A stretch of 64,000 nucleotides of DNA from CAZCSK01 sp964501265 (GTDB taxonomy: Bacteria > Actinomycetota > CADDZG01 > JAHWKV01). The DNA lies in NCBI GenBank assembly GCA_964501265.1, contig CAZCSK010000003.1, forward strand, positions 1-64,000. The letters run 5' to 3'. The notes beneath the pieces are model-generated. The model was not told the DNA's origin and ran no database searches. It was given only the letters and a program-made list of their open reading frames with translations. Shown in pieces: positions 26,795-34,772 of this stretch. The stretch's first letter is position 1. Each line of letters opens with the position of its first letter. Position numbers and translations under genes: made by a program.

Positions 26795-26832
26795 GCCGGA
26801 TGCTAGAACCGAAATCTGGATATCCAAAAACT
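26795..26832 (-). promoter_or_regulatory. promoter and operator of the XRE gene
   Basis: On the minus strand TTGGAT and TAGCAT are separated by 16 bases. The perfect 10-bp palindrome TGGATATCCA (26817-26826) overlaps the -35 box, the classical place for autorepression. The related site at 24939-24948 supports recognition by this repressor family. Confidence 0.55.
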
Positions 26833-27094
26833 AGATGGTCTCCACCGGCTGGCAAAGTCACCGCCGGGTAAATGCTCGGGAGGACGCTGGTTTGCGGACC
26901 TCGTCTGCGCGAGAGAATCTTGTTCTGGCTTAGTTGGCCGCCGTTCGAGATTTCTGGTGGCCACGAATCAGGAGTTTGGTGGCCGTTAGTCGGGACTTTC
27001 GAGCTCCTTGTGACCTTGTCCTCGAGGGCCCTGGTATTGTACACTTACCGCCGTCGGACGGGTCGAGGGTGCAGTCGGAAGCCAGGGGCTAACA
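26831..27094 (+). other. intergenic region, weak promoter for the ECF sigma gene
   Basis: Only a weak promoter candidate is seen: TTGTCC (27016-27021) and TACACT (27040-27045), spacer 18 bases, about 50 bases before the sigma-factor start. The direct repeat TGGTGGCC / TGGTGGCC (about 26956 and 26981, in TCTGGTGGCCACGAATCAGG and TTTGGTGGCCGTTAG) is noted without explanation. Confidence 0.3.
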
Positions 27095-28183
27095 GTGGCC
27101 GTTGATATCTCAGAGATCTCGGATGGTGCTCTGGTCAGGCGCCACCTGGAGGGAGAGGAGCAGGCTTTCGAGGAACTATTCGACCGTTACTACACTCGCC
27201 TATTCCGGTTTTGCCTCCAACGAGTCGGCGATCGGTCTGCATCGGAAGACATCGCCCAGGACACCCTGCTTCAGGCGCTCAAGTATCTGCAGGGTTTCGA
27301 TCCGAAGCGCCCCATGTGGCCGTGGCTCAAGACCATCGCCGGGCACCTGATCGGCCGGTTTATTGGTGTCAAACACGAAGAGCAGTCCCTCATCGAAACT
27401 TGGGTCCCGAGCGCTGCCAGCGTACACGACGCAGCCGACCTACTTGGGGAAAAGGAACTCCTCGGCTTGGCCCTCAAAAGGCTCGCCCCCTCGCAGCGAA
27501 ATGCGATCAGTCTTCGTTACCTCGACGAGTGGAGCCCTAAAGAGTTGGCTGAGTTTCTCGGGGTAGGCAAACACGCAGTCGAGCAACTGCTCTCGAGGGC
27601 GCGAGTGAAACTGCGCGAAGAGTACCGCCGCTTGTCGAGTGAGGGCCGGGAGAGACTCGGATTGGTCTGTCCCCCGCTGCTGGTGCGTGTTCGAAACAGG
27701 TTTCGACAGTGGGCTGCAAACCTTCGCGGCGAGAACGGGCTGGTCCAAGCCGGCGCGAGCGGTGCGCCTCTCATTAATCAGCTGCTGGGTCTGATCGCCG
27801 CAGGTGTTGCGATCGTGCTACTCGCAGCCGGAAGCATTCATGGCCCGAATGCGTCTGGAGCCGCCGCGGCCCGGCAAGGGCAAGGGCACATAGGGTCGCC
27901 GCACGCTGGCATCCAGGACGCCGGGCAACGCGAGACCATCTTCAAGAGAAGTTCCCGGTCGGTGCATATCTCGACAGACCAGATGGTCGGCGGCGCACCG
28001 GGGTCTGCTTCGGGATCCGTGGAAGTTAAGAAGAATTCACTGCGCGCCAGGCTTGAGGCAAAAACCCCTGGGGATCACCACATCATCGTTCCGGTCTGGA
28101 TCGAGACCAATGCCGAATGTGATTATTCCGCCGTCCAACAGGCTTTGTGCGAGATGGTCGATAGGTTGCCGGACCAAGACTGA
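27095..28183 (+). CDS. ECF-type sigma factor with C-terminal membrane helix and extracytoplasmic tail
   Basis: 362 residues from GTG 27095. Sigma region 2 is at about 20-95 (FEELFDRYYTRLFRFCLQRVGD, SEDIAQDTLLQAL). Region 4 is at about 130-190 (LAPSQRNAISLRYLDEWSPKELAEFLGVGKHAVEQLLSRAR). Unlike ordinary ECF factors of about 190 residues, it continues with a membrane helix near 232-250 (LLGLIAAGVAIVLLAAGS) and about 110 outside residues. Such fusions place sensor and sigma in one chain or tether sigma to the membrane. No separate anti-sigma gene is visible. It is the nearest regulator to the Tad operon, so control of that operon is possible. Confidence 0.88.
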   Translation: MAVDISEISDGALVRRHLEGEEQAFEELFDRYYTRLFRFCLQRVGDRSASEDIAQDTLLQALKYLQGFDPKRPMWPWLKTIAGHLIGRFIGVKHEEQSLIETWVPSAASVHDAADLLGEKELLGLALKRLAPSQRNAISLRYLDEWSPKELAEFLGVGKHAVEQLLSRARVKLREEYRRLSSEGRERLGLVCPPLLVRVRNRFRQWAANLRGENGLVQAGASGAPLINQLLGLIAAGVAIVLLAAGSIHGPNASGAAAARQGQGHIGSPHAGIQDAGQRETIFKRSSRSVHISTDQMVGGAPGSASGSVEVKKNSLRARLEAKTPGDHHIIVPVWIETNAECDYSAVQQALCEMVDRLPDQD

Positions 28184-28247
28184 TTCGCGCTTCGAGGCGG
28201 GGCGATTACCTAATCACACAAGACCACCCATCTCTACTTTTTTAAGT

Positions 28248-28502
28248 TCAGACAGGCCTCGGTACGCGGACACTGAAGCCAGCGCCATACCCGTCAACGG
28301 TCGGATCGGCCCCGGCGCCAATATGAGCCCACTCATCAAACACCGTAACGCAGTCGCCCACGGGGGTTGAATTCCCCGCTTGCCAGATTCGCACTTCCGC
28401 GCAAACTTCTGCACTAGCGGCCGGAGCAAACAGGCCAATAACTCCTACGACTACCAGCACGACCGTCAGAAGAATTGTGATGCGCCTCGACTGTGTTCTC
28501 AT
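28248..28502 (-). CDS. small secreted protein, unknown function
   Basis: 84 residues from ATG 28502, with GGGAGAAG upstream. Signal peptide (MRTQSRRITILLTVVLVVVGVIG, cleavage after AASA). The 52-residue mature part has two Cys (EVCAEVRIW and GDCVTVFD) likely forming a disulphide, and is otherwise acidic and Gly-rich. It converges on the sigma gene and diverges from the Tad operon. I recognise no family. Confidence 0.65.
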   Translation of the reverse strand: MRTQSRRITILLTVVLVVVGVIGLFAPAASAEVCAEVRIWQAGNSTPVGDCVTVFDEWAHIGAGADPTVDGYGAGFSVRVPRPV

Positions 28503-28690
28503 CTGCTTCTCCCTCTCCCCGAGTTCCTTCGACGACTTTGCATGATTCGTCCGTCAATTTCTTCCCCCTACCCGGTAGAACGGCCAAAAAAAAGGGGTTA
28601 GTCATTACCCCCAATTTGCCGGATGGCGGCCGCTGTGCAAAGGCCCTCAAGCTTTTCGGCTACCGCCGTAAAGTGGCATCGCGTGGTACC
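28503..28690 (+). other. intergenic leader upstream of Tad operon
   Basis: Contains a run of eight A's, then GGGGTTAGTCATTACCCCC (28594-28612 approximately), a GGGGT/ACCCC inverted repeat, and a G+C-rich stretch up to the dispersed repeat. It could hold a promoter or terminator; nothing decisive is seen. Bases 28640-28690 may be a diverged fragment of a response-regulator gene end. Confidence 0.3.
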
Positions 28691-28901
28691 GCGCTGAGGC
28701 CGCGGCCATAGCCCAGCGGGAGGAAGCTAGGCATGACCTCGAAGGTTGGTGTTAGGACTACCCCCCATTTCTTCCTCCAAATACCGAAAAGGGGGAAGAA
28801 CTGCGGGCCCGTTCCGACTAGCCTCCCAGACAGAAGAGGCGTTGCTTCATCACCGGATGTCCGCATCACAACAGACCAAGTCTTCGCTGGGAGTGGCCAG
28901 G
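28691..28901 (+). repeat. imperfect 205-bp dispersed repeat, copy 2, with fragment of a response-regulator gene end
   Basis: Matches 7366-7574. The first 45 bases repeat the last codons of the response regulator at 7408, including the stop context AGGCATGA, but there is no complete regulator gene before it, so this is a truncated remnant. CTTCCTCC (28771-28778) pairs with GGGGGAAG (28791-28798), with one C-U change keeping a G-U pair. GCGGGC likewise pairs with GTCCGC through a G-U. It ends about 85 bases before the first Tad gene. Confidence 0.7.
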
Positions 28902-28999
28902 TGCAGGGAAAGGGCTACGACCCGGAATCTCTCTCGGAAGAGGCGTTTCTGAAACTGCTGGCAACTCATGTGAAGGAGGGCTCTGATGCAGGCCGCTGA
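28733..28999 (+). CDS. possible small ORF in the repeat, overlapping the Tad operon start
   Basis: 88 codons from ATG 28733. The first half is the translated repeat (KVGVRTTPHFF...); the second half (PESLSEEAFLKLLATHVKEG) reads more like a real protein. It overlaps the CpaB-like start by 14 bases. The copy at 7.4 kb has the same frame for 40 codons and then an extra base that shifts it. Either a small coupled protein or an accidental frame through a structured leader; I lean to the latter. Confidence 0.25.
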   Translation: MTSKVGVRTTPHFFLQIPKRGKNCGPVPTSLPDRRGVASSPDVRITTDQVFAGSGQVQGKGYDPESLSEEAFLKLLATHVKEGSDAGR

Positions 29000-29627
29000 A
29001 GCCGTCGTTCCTCGCACCGCCGCTAGGCTCCGCCGGATTGATCTTCGGGTGGGGGTTGGAATTTTTCTCATGGCGCTTTCGCTGATCGGCTCGACCGCGC
29101 TTATTCGAAAAGCCGAGGCAAGATTGTCGGTCCTTGTGGCCGCTCACACTGTGGAGCCTGGTTCGGTTATCCAAGCGTCGGACCTGCGCGTAGAGAGCAT
29201 CTCGTTAACCGGTGGAGTGGCCTACCTCGGCGAAAAGCGAAGGAACGCGGTCGTCGGCAAGATCGCAGCCGAGCAGCTTTGGCCCGGGAAGCTTCTCAGT
29301 TCATCCTCGGTCGCGGACACGGCGAAGCTGCCCGCCGGGTATGTGGCGATGAGCCTCGCCTTAAAGCCCGACCGCGCGGCGGGAGGGCAGCTGCGCCCCG
29401 GCGACCACGTGGCCGTGATCGCTTCGACTTCGCCCGACCGTCCTAACGCGAGCACCAGACTTCTCTTGACCGACGTTCCCGTCCTTTCTATAAGGCAGGG
29501 GGATGCCGCCGATGGCGGCGCCGTGATCGTTACTCTCCGGCTGCGCTTGGAGGAAGCTCGCGACCTTGCCGAAGCGCGATCCGCCGGGTCGATCGATCTT
29601 GTGCTTCTCTCGGGGGCTAAGTCGTGA
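28986..29627 (+). CDS. CpaB/RcpC-like SAF-domain protein of Tad pilus
   Basis: 213 residues from ATG 28986, preceded by AAGGAGGG. A membrane helix near 25-42 (GIFLMALSLIGSTALI) is followed by a SAF domain: VLVAAHTVEPGSVIQASDLRV, then VGKIAAEQLWPGKLLSSSSV. Next comes a RcpC-type segment beginning AMSLALKPDRAAGGQLRPGDHVAVIA. In Tad systems CpaB sits at the cell envelope and assists pilus assembly. It starts the operon; its stop overlaps the next start by 4 bases. Confidence 0.88.
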   Translation: MQAAEAVVPRTAARLRRIDLRVGVGIFLMALSLIGSTALIRKAEARLSVLVAAHTVEPGSVIQASDLRVESISLTGGVAYLGEKRRNAVVGKIAAEQLWPGKLLSSSSVADTAKLPAGYVAMSLALKPDRAAGGQLRPGDHVAVIASTSPDRPNASTRLLLTDVPVLSIRQGDAADGGAVIVTLRLRLEEARDLAEARSAGSIDLVLLSGAKS

Positions 29628-30355
29628 GCCTGATCGCGGTCGGCTGTGGCAAGGGGTCACCGGGTTGTACATTCGTCGCGATCAACCTCGCTGCTGCCAT
29701 TGCGGCCTCGGTCGGCGAGGCTCTGCTCATTGACTTGGACTCTCAGGGCGCCGATATTTCTGCTTATCTCGGGCTTGATCCAATGCGTGGTCTTTACCCG
29801 CTGATGCGATTAGAGGGCAGAGTGCCCTCCCCCGACTCGCTTCTGCGCGAGGCAGAGCCTTGCGGAGACCTCCTGTGTATTGGTGGTTTCCCAAGGGCAG
29901 AGGACGCCGATGTCGAAATGATCCGCAAGGTCCTCGACGCTTGCCGCGAAACCCCCGGCACCGTCGTGGCGGACCTTGGCCGCGTCTCCCCTCAAACCGC
30001 CGATCTGTTCACGAAGGCGGACCTCGTACTGATCGCGGTCGGCCCCGACATGATCGGCACCTACGGCGCAGAGCGAGCCATCGAAACTCTCAAAAGATCG
30101 GGCGTCGCCGAGGCCAAAGTTGGCGCAGTGATAACCGGGTGGGAGTGGCGGCGCGCGGGCGACCTCGCCGAGGTCGTGCAGGCAGTGTCGGCAAAAGTAA
30201 TCGGGACGATCCCGCTCGACCGTCGAGAAGCGCGCAGGGCTCTTGCACAACAACGGCCCCTCAACCGCGGATCAGCCGCCAAGGCCTTCAGTGCGCTGGC
30301 TGCGGAGACGCTGGCAGTGATCGACGAGCGAACCGAGAAAGTGTTTGCGCGATGA
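29624..30355 (+). CDS. TadZ/CpaE-like MinD-family protein with altered P-loop
   Basis: 243 residues from GTG 29624. MinD/ParA fold: the deviant Walker A region reads GCGKGSPGCTF, later LLIDLDSQGAD and VVADLGRVSPQTADLF. The signature Lys (Lys10) is kept, but the P-loop Lys before Thr is Cys15. TadZ proteins position the pilus machine at the pole, and family members with atypical P-loops are known. No receiver domain is fused at the N-terminus. Overlaps the CpaF-like gene by 4 bases. Confidence 0.88.
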   Translation: MSLIAVGCGKGSPGCTFVAINLAAAIAASVGEALLIDLDSQGADISAYLGLDPMRGLYPLMRLEGRVPSPDSLLREAEPCGDLLCIGGFPRAEDADVEMIRKVLDACRETPGTVVADLGRVSPQTADLFTKADLVLIAVGPDMIGTYGAERAIETLKRSGVAEAKVGAVITGWEWRRAGDLAEVVQAVSAKVIGTIPLDRREARRALAQQRPLNRGSAAKAFSALAAETLAVIDERTEKVFAR

Positions 30356-31638
30356 GCGGCATCGATTCACTCATCGCGCAGGCCCGGGAAGCCCTTAGCT
30401 TAAAACTGGCCGAGTCGTCCCTGATCCGTCCGACCGAGAGCGAGGAAAGAGAAGCGATAGAGGTTCTCGAAGATCTGATCGAGAAGGAGAACCGTCGCCG
30501 CGTCCACTCGTCAGAGGCAACGTTGTCCGAACCCGAGCAGAAGCGCCTCCAGCGCAGGCTCTTCGACCTCTTCTTTCGCCTTGGTCCCCTTCAGCCGTAT
30601 CTCGACGACGAGAGCCTGGAAGAAATCACTGTGAACGCGCCGCACCGGGCATTCGTCGTTCAGGCCGGGGGCGAAAAGCGTGAGATCGACCCGGGCTTTT
30701 CCTCCGACGATGAAGTGCGGACCTTTGTATCGCGCGTCGTAGCGCGCGCCGGCCGTCGTGTCGATGATGCCTCGCCGTCGATCGACGTAAGGCTGCCCGA
30801 CGGCGAGCGACTGCATGCGATGCTGCCGCCGATCTCGCGACACGTTTGCATCACCATCCGACGTCACCGCCTCGTCGCCGAAACTCTGGACGATCTGATC
30901 ACTTTGGGCACCGTCACGCGGGAGGCCGCCGGATTTCTCACCGATGCTGTCAAGAGCGGGGTAAACATCCTTGTCTCTGGAGGCACCGCCTCCGGCAAGA
31001 CCACAACACTCAATGCCCTCGGCCGAGCGATCCCGGTGAATGAGCGCGTCGTCACTGTGGAGGAGACGAATGAGCTGCGGCTCGAGGAGCTGCTCGCGGA
31101 CTGCGTGGCTCTTGAAGCCCGGCCGCCGAACGCCGAAAGGGTCGGGGAGGTCTCGATTCGAGAGCTGGTTCGGGCGGCTCTTCGCATGCGCCCAAGCCGA
31201 ATCATTGTCGGTGAGGTTCGCGGACCCGAGGCGCTCGACATGCTCTCGGCGATGAACACCGGCCACGAAGGTTCGATGGGGACTATCCACGCCAACAACG
31301 CCCGCCAGGCCATCACCAAACTTCGGACCTACTTGCTCATGGCCAAAGAGGAAGTGCCGGCTGAGGTCGCCGCCGACATGATCGCCGAGACGATCCAACT
31401 AGTCGTGCATCTTGAACTCGACAAGTCGGGCAAGCGCAGGGTGGTCCAGATAGCAGAGGTCGCCGGGCTCGAAGGCGGCCGCGTTCTGACCAACGACCTA
31501 TATCGGCTGGAGCGCGGAGAGCTCACGGCGACCGGCCTGCGCCCAAGGTGGAATGACCGACATTCCGAGTTCGGGCCTCATGAACCGCTGGCTGTCGGCT
31601 CGGTCGACGGTAACGGGAGCGCGTCATGGAAGCGCTAG
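30352..31638 (+). CDS. CpaF/TadA secretion ATPase
   Basis: 428 residues from ATG 30352. N-terminal helical domain, then the hexameric secretion ATPase: Walker A GGTASGKT (210-217), Asp box VTVEETNELRLEE, Walker B-type RIIVGEVRGPEALDML, His box MNTGHEGSMGTIHAN. It powers assembly (and perhaps retraction) of Flp pili from the cytoplasmic face, acting on TadB/TadC. The C-terminus overlaps the TadB-like start by 13 bases. Confidence 0.95.
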   Translation: MSGIDSLIAQAREALSLKLAESSLIRPTESEEREAIEVLEDLIEKENRRRVHSSEATLSEPEQKRLQRRLFDLFFRLGPLQPYLDDESLEEITVNAPHRAFVVQAGGEKREIDPGFSSDDEVRTFVSRVVARAGRRVDDASPSIDVRLPDGERLHAMLPPISRHVCITIRRHRLVAETLDDLITLGTVTREAAGFLTDAVKSGVNILVSGGTASGKTTTLNALGRAIPVNERVVTVEETNELRLEELLADCVALEARPPNAERVGEVSIRELVRAALRMRPSRIIVGEVRGPEALDMLSAMNTGHEGSMGTIHANNARQAITKLRTYLLMAKEEVPAEVAADMIAETIQLVVHLELDKSGKRRVVQIAEVAGLEGGRVLTNDLYRLERGELTATGLRPRWNDRHSEFGPHEPLAVGSVDGNGSASWKR

Positions 31639-32417
31639 CCCTCGGGGTCATCTTCGCTCTCGGCGTCCTTTTTATATACGACGCGCTCACAAGACCGGAC
31701 GCCAAGCTTGAGCCGAGGAAGTGGATCTCACGAATCGGTCCTCGGGGAGCTGGTGCAATCGCTGGCGCGGCGACCGCCTTCCTTCTGACTCGCTGGCCAA
31801 TGGCCGGAGTTGCCGGAGCAATCCTTGGAGGGCTAGCCCCGGCGCTAGTCGCCCGGGCACGCGCAGAGCGAGAGCGAGTCCGCCGGATGGAAGCAATCGC
31901 CGAACTAGCCATGCGCCTTCGCGACGCCATTCGTTCCGGCATTGGAATTCACGACGCCCTCTCACAGGCCGCCGCCAGGCCGCCGGTCGCGATCGCGTCT
32001 GAACTTCGAAGACTCGCCGCCGACGCCAAGGTGTCCGGGATGGACGTGGGGACCGCGACCTTCGCAGCGCGACTGGGGCAGGACGCTGAACTGCTTGCCG
32101 GCGCACTCCTCCTCGGCGAACAGCTGGGAGCGCGCAACACGTCTGACGTTCTGGACGCTCTTGCCGAGGCCACGTCCGCCAAAGCGGCGACCCTTCGTGA
32201 AGCGAGAGCGCGGCAGACAAGAGCCAAATCCTCTGCTCGGATCGTTGCGGCGATCCCGCTCCTGCTGCTCCTGGCAATTCGTTACTCCAATCCCGCTTAC
32301 CTCGCACCATTCAACGCAGTGCAAGGTCAGCTCGTTCTAATGTTTGCCTTCGCGCTTATCGGTTTGGGCTACGCGGCGATGTTGCGGGTGGCCCGTCTCG
32401 AAGGAAGGAGCGGGTAG
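31626..32417 (+). CDS. TadB-like inner-membrane platform protein
   Basis: 263 residues. Membrane helices near 1-18 and 45-78, a cytoplasmic T2SSF (GspF-like) segment (RMEAIAELAMRLRDAIRSGIGIHDALSQAA), and paired helices at the end (IVAAIPLLLLLAIRY, LVLMFAFALIGLGYAAML). It forms the platform with the TadC-like protein, whose start follows its stop directly. Confidence 0.9.
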   Translation: MEALALGVIFALGVLFIYDALTRPDAKLEPRKWISRIGPRGAGAIAGAATAFLLTRWPMAGVAGAILGGLAPALVARARAERERVRRMEAIAELAMRLRDAIRSGIGIHDALSQAAARPPVAIASELRRLAADAKVSGMDVGTATFAARLGQDAELLAGALLLGEQLGARNTSDVLDALAEATSAKAATLREARARQTRAKSSARIVAAIPLLLLLAIRYSNPAYLAPFNAVQGQLVLMFAFALIGLGYAAMLRVARLEGRSG

Positions 32418-33347
32418 ATGGGCGCGGCTTTCATGGTCGGACTTACCTTCGGGGTCGGGATCCTTCTTGTTCTCACCGGGCAACCGATAGGGCGCGCCCG
32501 CCCGAGCATTGCCTCGCGCCTTCAGGCTCTTCGGCCTGATCGCCCACCGCAAACAACGTCTGAGAGGGTGCCAGCTTTCCGCACGAGGATTTTCGAGGAG
32601 ATCCTGCGCCCATTGATCGAGCGCGGCGGCGAGGCGCTTCTGGCGGTTGCGCGCCGTCTTGGTCTCGATCTTGGAGAAACAGCTTCGCGCCTGATGGCTA
32701 CCGGCGACCCCGGAGGGCTCGGCCTGTTCCTCGGCCAGAAGATTACCACCGGACTTCTCGGCCTCGCCTTCCTACCGGCGGCCGCAGCACTCGGCGCTTT
32801 TCCGCAGACTCCGAGCTGGATCTGGGTCTCGGCAGGCCTCATGGGCTTTCTGATGCCGGATGCCATTCTTCGCTCCAAAGCGGAGGCGCGCCGGCGGGAA
32901 CTTCGCGAGGGCCTTGCGCGGTTCGCGGATCTAGTGTCGCTTTCGGTCTCGGCGGGGCTCGGTCTTGAGGGCGCGCTCGAGGAGGTGTCGCGGCGCTCCG
33001 AAGGTCCTTTCTTCGAATATCTACGGCGAGCCCTTCGTGAGACCCGACTACGCGGCGAGCCGGCATCGACGGCCCTCACCCAACTCGCACAGGATCTCAG
33101 GTTGGCCGACGCCGAACCCCTTGCGAGCGCGCTGGCGTCCGCCCAGTCCCACGGGATCCCCGTTTCGCAGGTCCTTCGCGCTCAAGCGCGCTCTATCCGG
33201 GAGCGACGCCGCATCGAACTGGTCGAAGCCGGCGAGCGGGCACAGACTCGGATGGTCTTGCCGGTCGGTCTTTTGATCCTTCCGGCTTTCTTCCTGCTCG
33301 TTTTGTATCCGGCCGCCGTGCAATTGCTGCAAGTGACGGCGAAATAG
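32418..33347 (+). CDS. TadC-like inner-membrane platform protein
   Basis: 309 residues from ATG 32418. Helices near 5-20, 110-150 and 280-303 flank a T2SSF domain (LREGLARFADLVSLSVSAGLGLEGALEEVSRRSEGPF, then EPLASALASAQSHGIPVSQVLRAQA). Functions with TadB as the platform for pilin polymerisation. The gene abuts the pilin gene. Confidence 0.9.
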   Translation: MGAAFMVGLTFGVGILLVLTGQPIGRARPSIASRLQALRPDRPPQTTSERVPAFRTRIFEEILRPLIERGGEALLAVARRLGLDLGETASRLMATGDPGGLGLFLGQKITTGLLGLAFLPAAAALGAFPQTPSWIWVSAGLMGFLMPDAILRSKAEARRRELREGLARFADLVSLSVSAGLGLEGALEEVSRRSEGPFFEYLRRALRETRLRGEPASTALTQLAQDLRLADAEPLASALASAQSHGIPVSQVLRAQARSIRERRRIELVEAGERAQTRMVLPVGLLILPAFFLLVLYPAAVQLLQVTAK

Positions 33348-33364
33348 TGAAGGGGGGTGGTGAG

Positions 33365-33547
33365 ATGCGGTTCAAGTTGTGGAGGTTTTGGTCCCGGGTG
33401 TCCGGCGATGGCGGAGAGGTCTATGTCGAGTACGCCGTGCTAGCGGCCGTTGCAGTACTCGTGATCCTGTTCGCGATCCAGTACTTCTTCGGAGGAATCG
33501 CCCAGGTGTTCCAACGCATGGGTGATGTTTTGAGAGGAATCGGATGA
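33365..33547 (+). CDS. Flp-type major pilin
   Basis: 60 residues from ATG 33365, chosen over GTG 33347 because the GGGGGG-rich ribosome site at 33351-33358 lies just before it. The prepilin cleavage motif is GG/EVYVEYAVLAA: cleavage after Gly17 leaves mature Glu5 (Glu22) and Tyr6, followed by one hydrophobic helix, the standard Flp layout. The very short tail fits a Flp filament subunit. No prepilin peptidase (TadV/CpaA) is in the window. Confidence 0.9.
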   Translation: MRFKLWRFWSRVSGDGGEVYVEYAVLAAVAVLVILFAIQYFFGGIAQVFQRMGDVLRGIG

Positions 33548-33942
33548 AGTGGATAGACGACCGTGGCGAGGTCGCTCTGGAATTGGCGATTGTCGCGCCG
33601 GTGCTAATGGTGCTCTTGCTGGGCGTGCTTCAGTTCGGGCTCTGGTACCACGCGCAACACGTCGTTCAGACCGCCGCCCTTGAAGCTTCGAGGGTGGCTG
33701 CAGCAGGGGACGGAACTCCGGACGAGGGTCAAGCGCGGGCGTTCGACGTTATGCGCGCCGGTTTGGGATCGGCTCCCGAGGGAACCGTGGTGGAGGTCAA
33801 CATCGCGAGCGAGTCGGTGAGAACGACGGTAGAGGCGAACATGCGCGGATTGTTGCCGATCCCAGGGCTGACGTCCATCGGTCTTCGTGCCCAAGCAGTG
33901 ACGTACCGGGAACGATTCCGCCCTGTGGGAGAACGGCCGTGA
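33544..33942 (+). CDS. TadE-like pseudopilin
   Basis: 132 residues. DRGEVALELAIVAPVLMVLLLGVLQFGLWYHAQHVVQTAALEASRVAA is the classic TadE N-terminus with prepilin-type Gly/Glu and Glu5. Probably processed like the pilin and used as a minor pilin. Its ATG overlaps the pilin stop by 4 bases. Confidence 0.9.
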   Translation: MKWIDDRGEVALELAIVAPVLMVLLLGVLQFGLWYHAQHVVQTAALEASRVAAAGDGTPDEGQARAFDVMRAGLGSAPEGTVVEVNIASESVRTTVEANMRGLLPIPGLTSIGLRAQAVTYRERFRPVGERP

Positions 33943-34352
33943 AACTCCGAGACGACCAGGGCACCGCGGCGTTGGAACTTGTGATGATCGCGCCGGCTCT
34001 GCTGCTGCTGATCGCTGTGATCGTTGGCGCCGGGAGGATTGTTTCGACGAAGTCTGCGGTCGAGTCGGTTGCGCGCGAGGCGGCGAGGGCGGCGTCTGAT
34101 GCAAGCGATCCCGTCTCAGCGCGGGCGAAGGGAGAGGTAAGCGCTTCCGATGCCGCGGACGGGCTCGGTCTCGATCCTCGCCGGCTGGAGGTCGCAACCG
34201 ATGCCGGGGATTTCAATCGCGGCGAGCCCCTGACGGTGAGAGTGGCCTACGGGGTGAGGCTCGCCGATCTTCCGGCTTTCGGACTCCTACCCGGCTCGTT
34301 CGTCGTCTCGGCAAGGCACACCGAGATCATAGAAAGGCACAAGTCGAGATGA
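33939..34352 (+). CDS. second TadE/TadF-like pseudopilin
   Basis: 137 residues from GTG 33939. DQGTAALELVMIAPALLLLIAVIVGAGRI with AVESVAREAARAAS repeats the TadE pattern, with the GT/AALE processing region. It lies between the first TadE-like gene and the TadG-like gene, each joined by 4-base overlaps. Confidence 0.88.
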   Translation: MKLRDDQGTAALELVMIAPALLLLIAVIVGAGRIVSTKSAVESVAREAARAASDASDPVSARAKGEVSASDAADGLGLDPRRLEVATDAGDFNRGEPLTVRVAYGVRLADLPAFGLLPGSFVVSARHTEIIERHKSR

Positions 34353-34771
34353 GATTCGAAAGGGTCGGTGACGAGTCCGGTCAGGTTGCACCCCTTGTGG
34401 CCGTAACCCTTCTGGGCCTGATGGCGGTAACCGCGCTGGTTGTGGATGGCGGAGTCCTTTTCTCGGTACGCCGCAACTTACAGACCCTGGCCGACGGCGC
34501 GGCCCGGGCCGGAGCCATGATCATCGACGAGGAAGACTTGCGCCGAAGTGGAGGAGAGATTGTTCAGTTGGACCCCGACGGGGCGCGAGTTGCCGTTCGT
34601 CGCTACCTACAAGAGTCCGAGTTCGAAGGTGCCGCCGATGTTGAGGTCGACAGCGCCTCAGTTACGGTCCGGCTATCCGAGGAAAGCCCTACCGTCTTGC
34701 TGTCGGTGATAGGAGTCAAACGGTTTGACGTTGGGGCGCTTGCGACCGCGAGCCCGAGGAGCGAAGGCTGA
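34349..34771 (+). CDS. TadG-like pilus assembly protein (short form)
   Basis: 140 residues. ESGQVAPLVAVTLLGLMAVTALVVDGGVLFSVRRNLQTLADGAARAGAM is the N-terminal TadG signature. The large von Willebrand-like domain of proteobacterial TadG is absent, as in many actinobacterial loci. It is predicted to have a single N-terminal membrane helix, with the rest outside. Confidence 0.88.
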   Translation: MRFERVGDESGQVAPLVAVTLLGLMAVTALVVDGGVLFSVRRNLQTLADGAARAGAMIIDEEDLRRSGGEIVQLDPDGARVAVRRYLQESEFEGAADVEVDSASVTVRLSEESPTVLLSVIGVKRFDVGALATASPRSEG

Positions 34772-34772
34772 G

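Noticed and set aside
28633..28690. GCAAAGGCCCTC...GGCTACCG resembling part of a c-di-GMP-I riboswitch before the Tad operon
   Set aside because: The 5' GGCAAACC strand, GAAA tetraloop and closing GGGTTGCC strand of the class are missing; similarity is limited to a short stretch.
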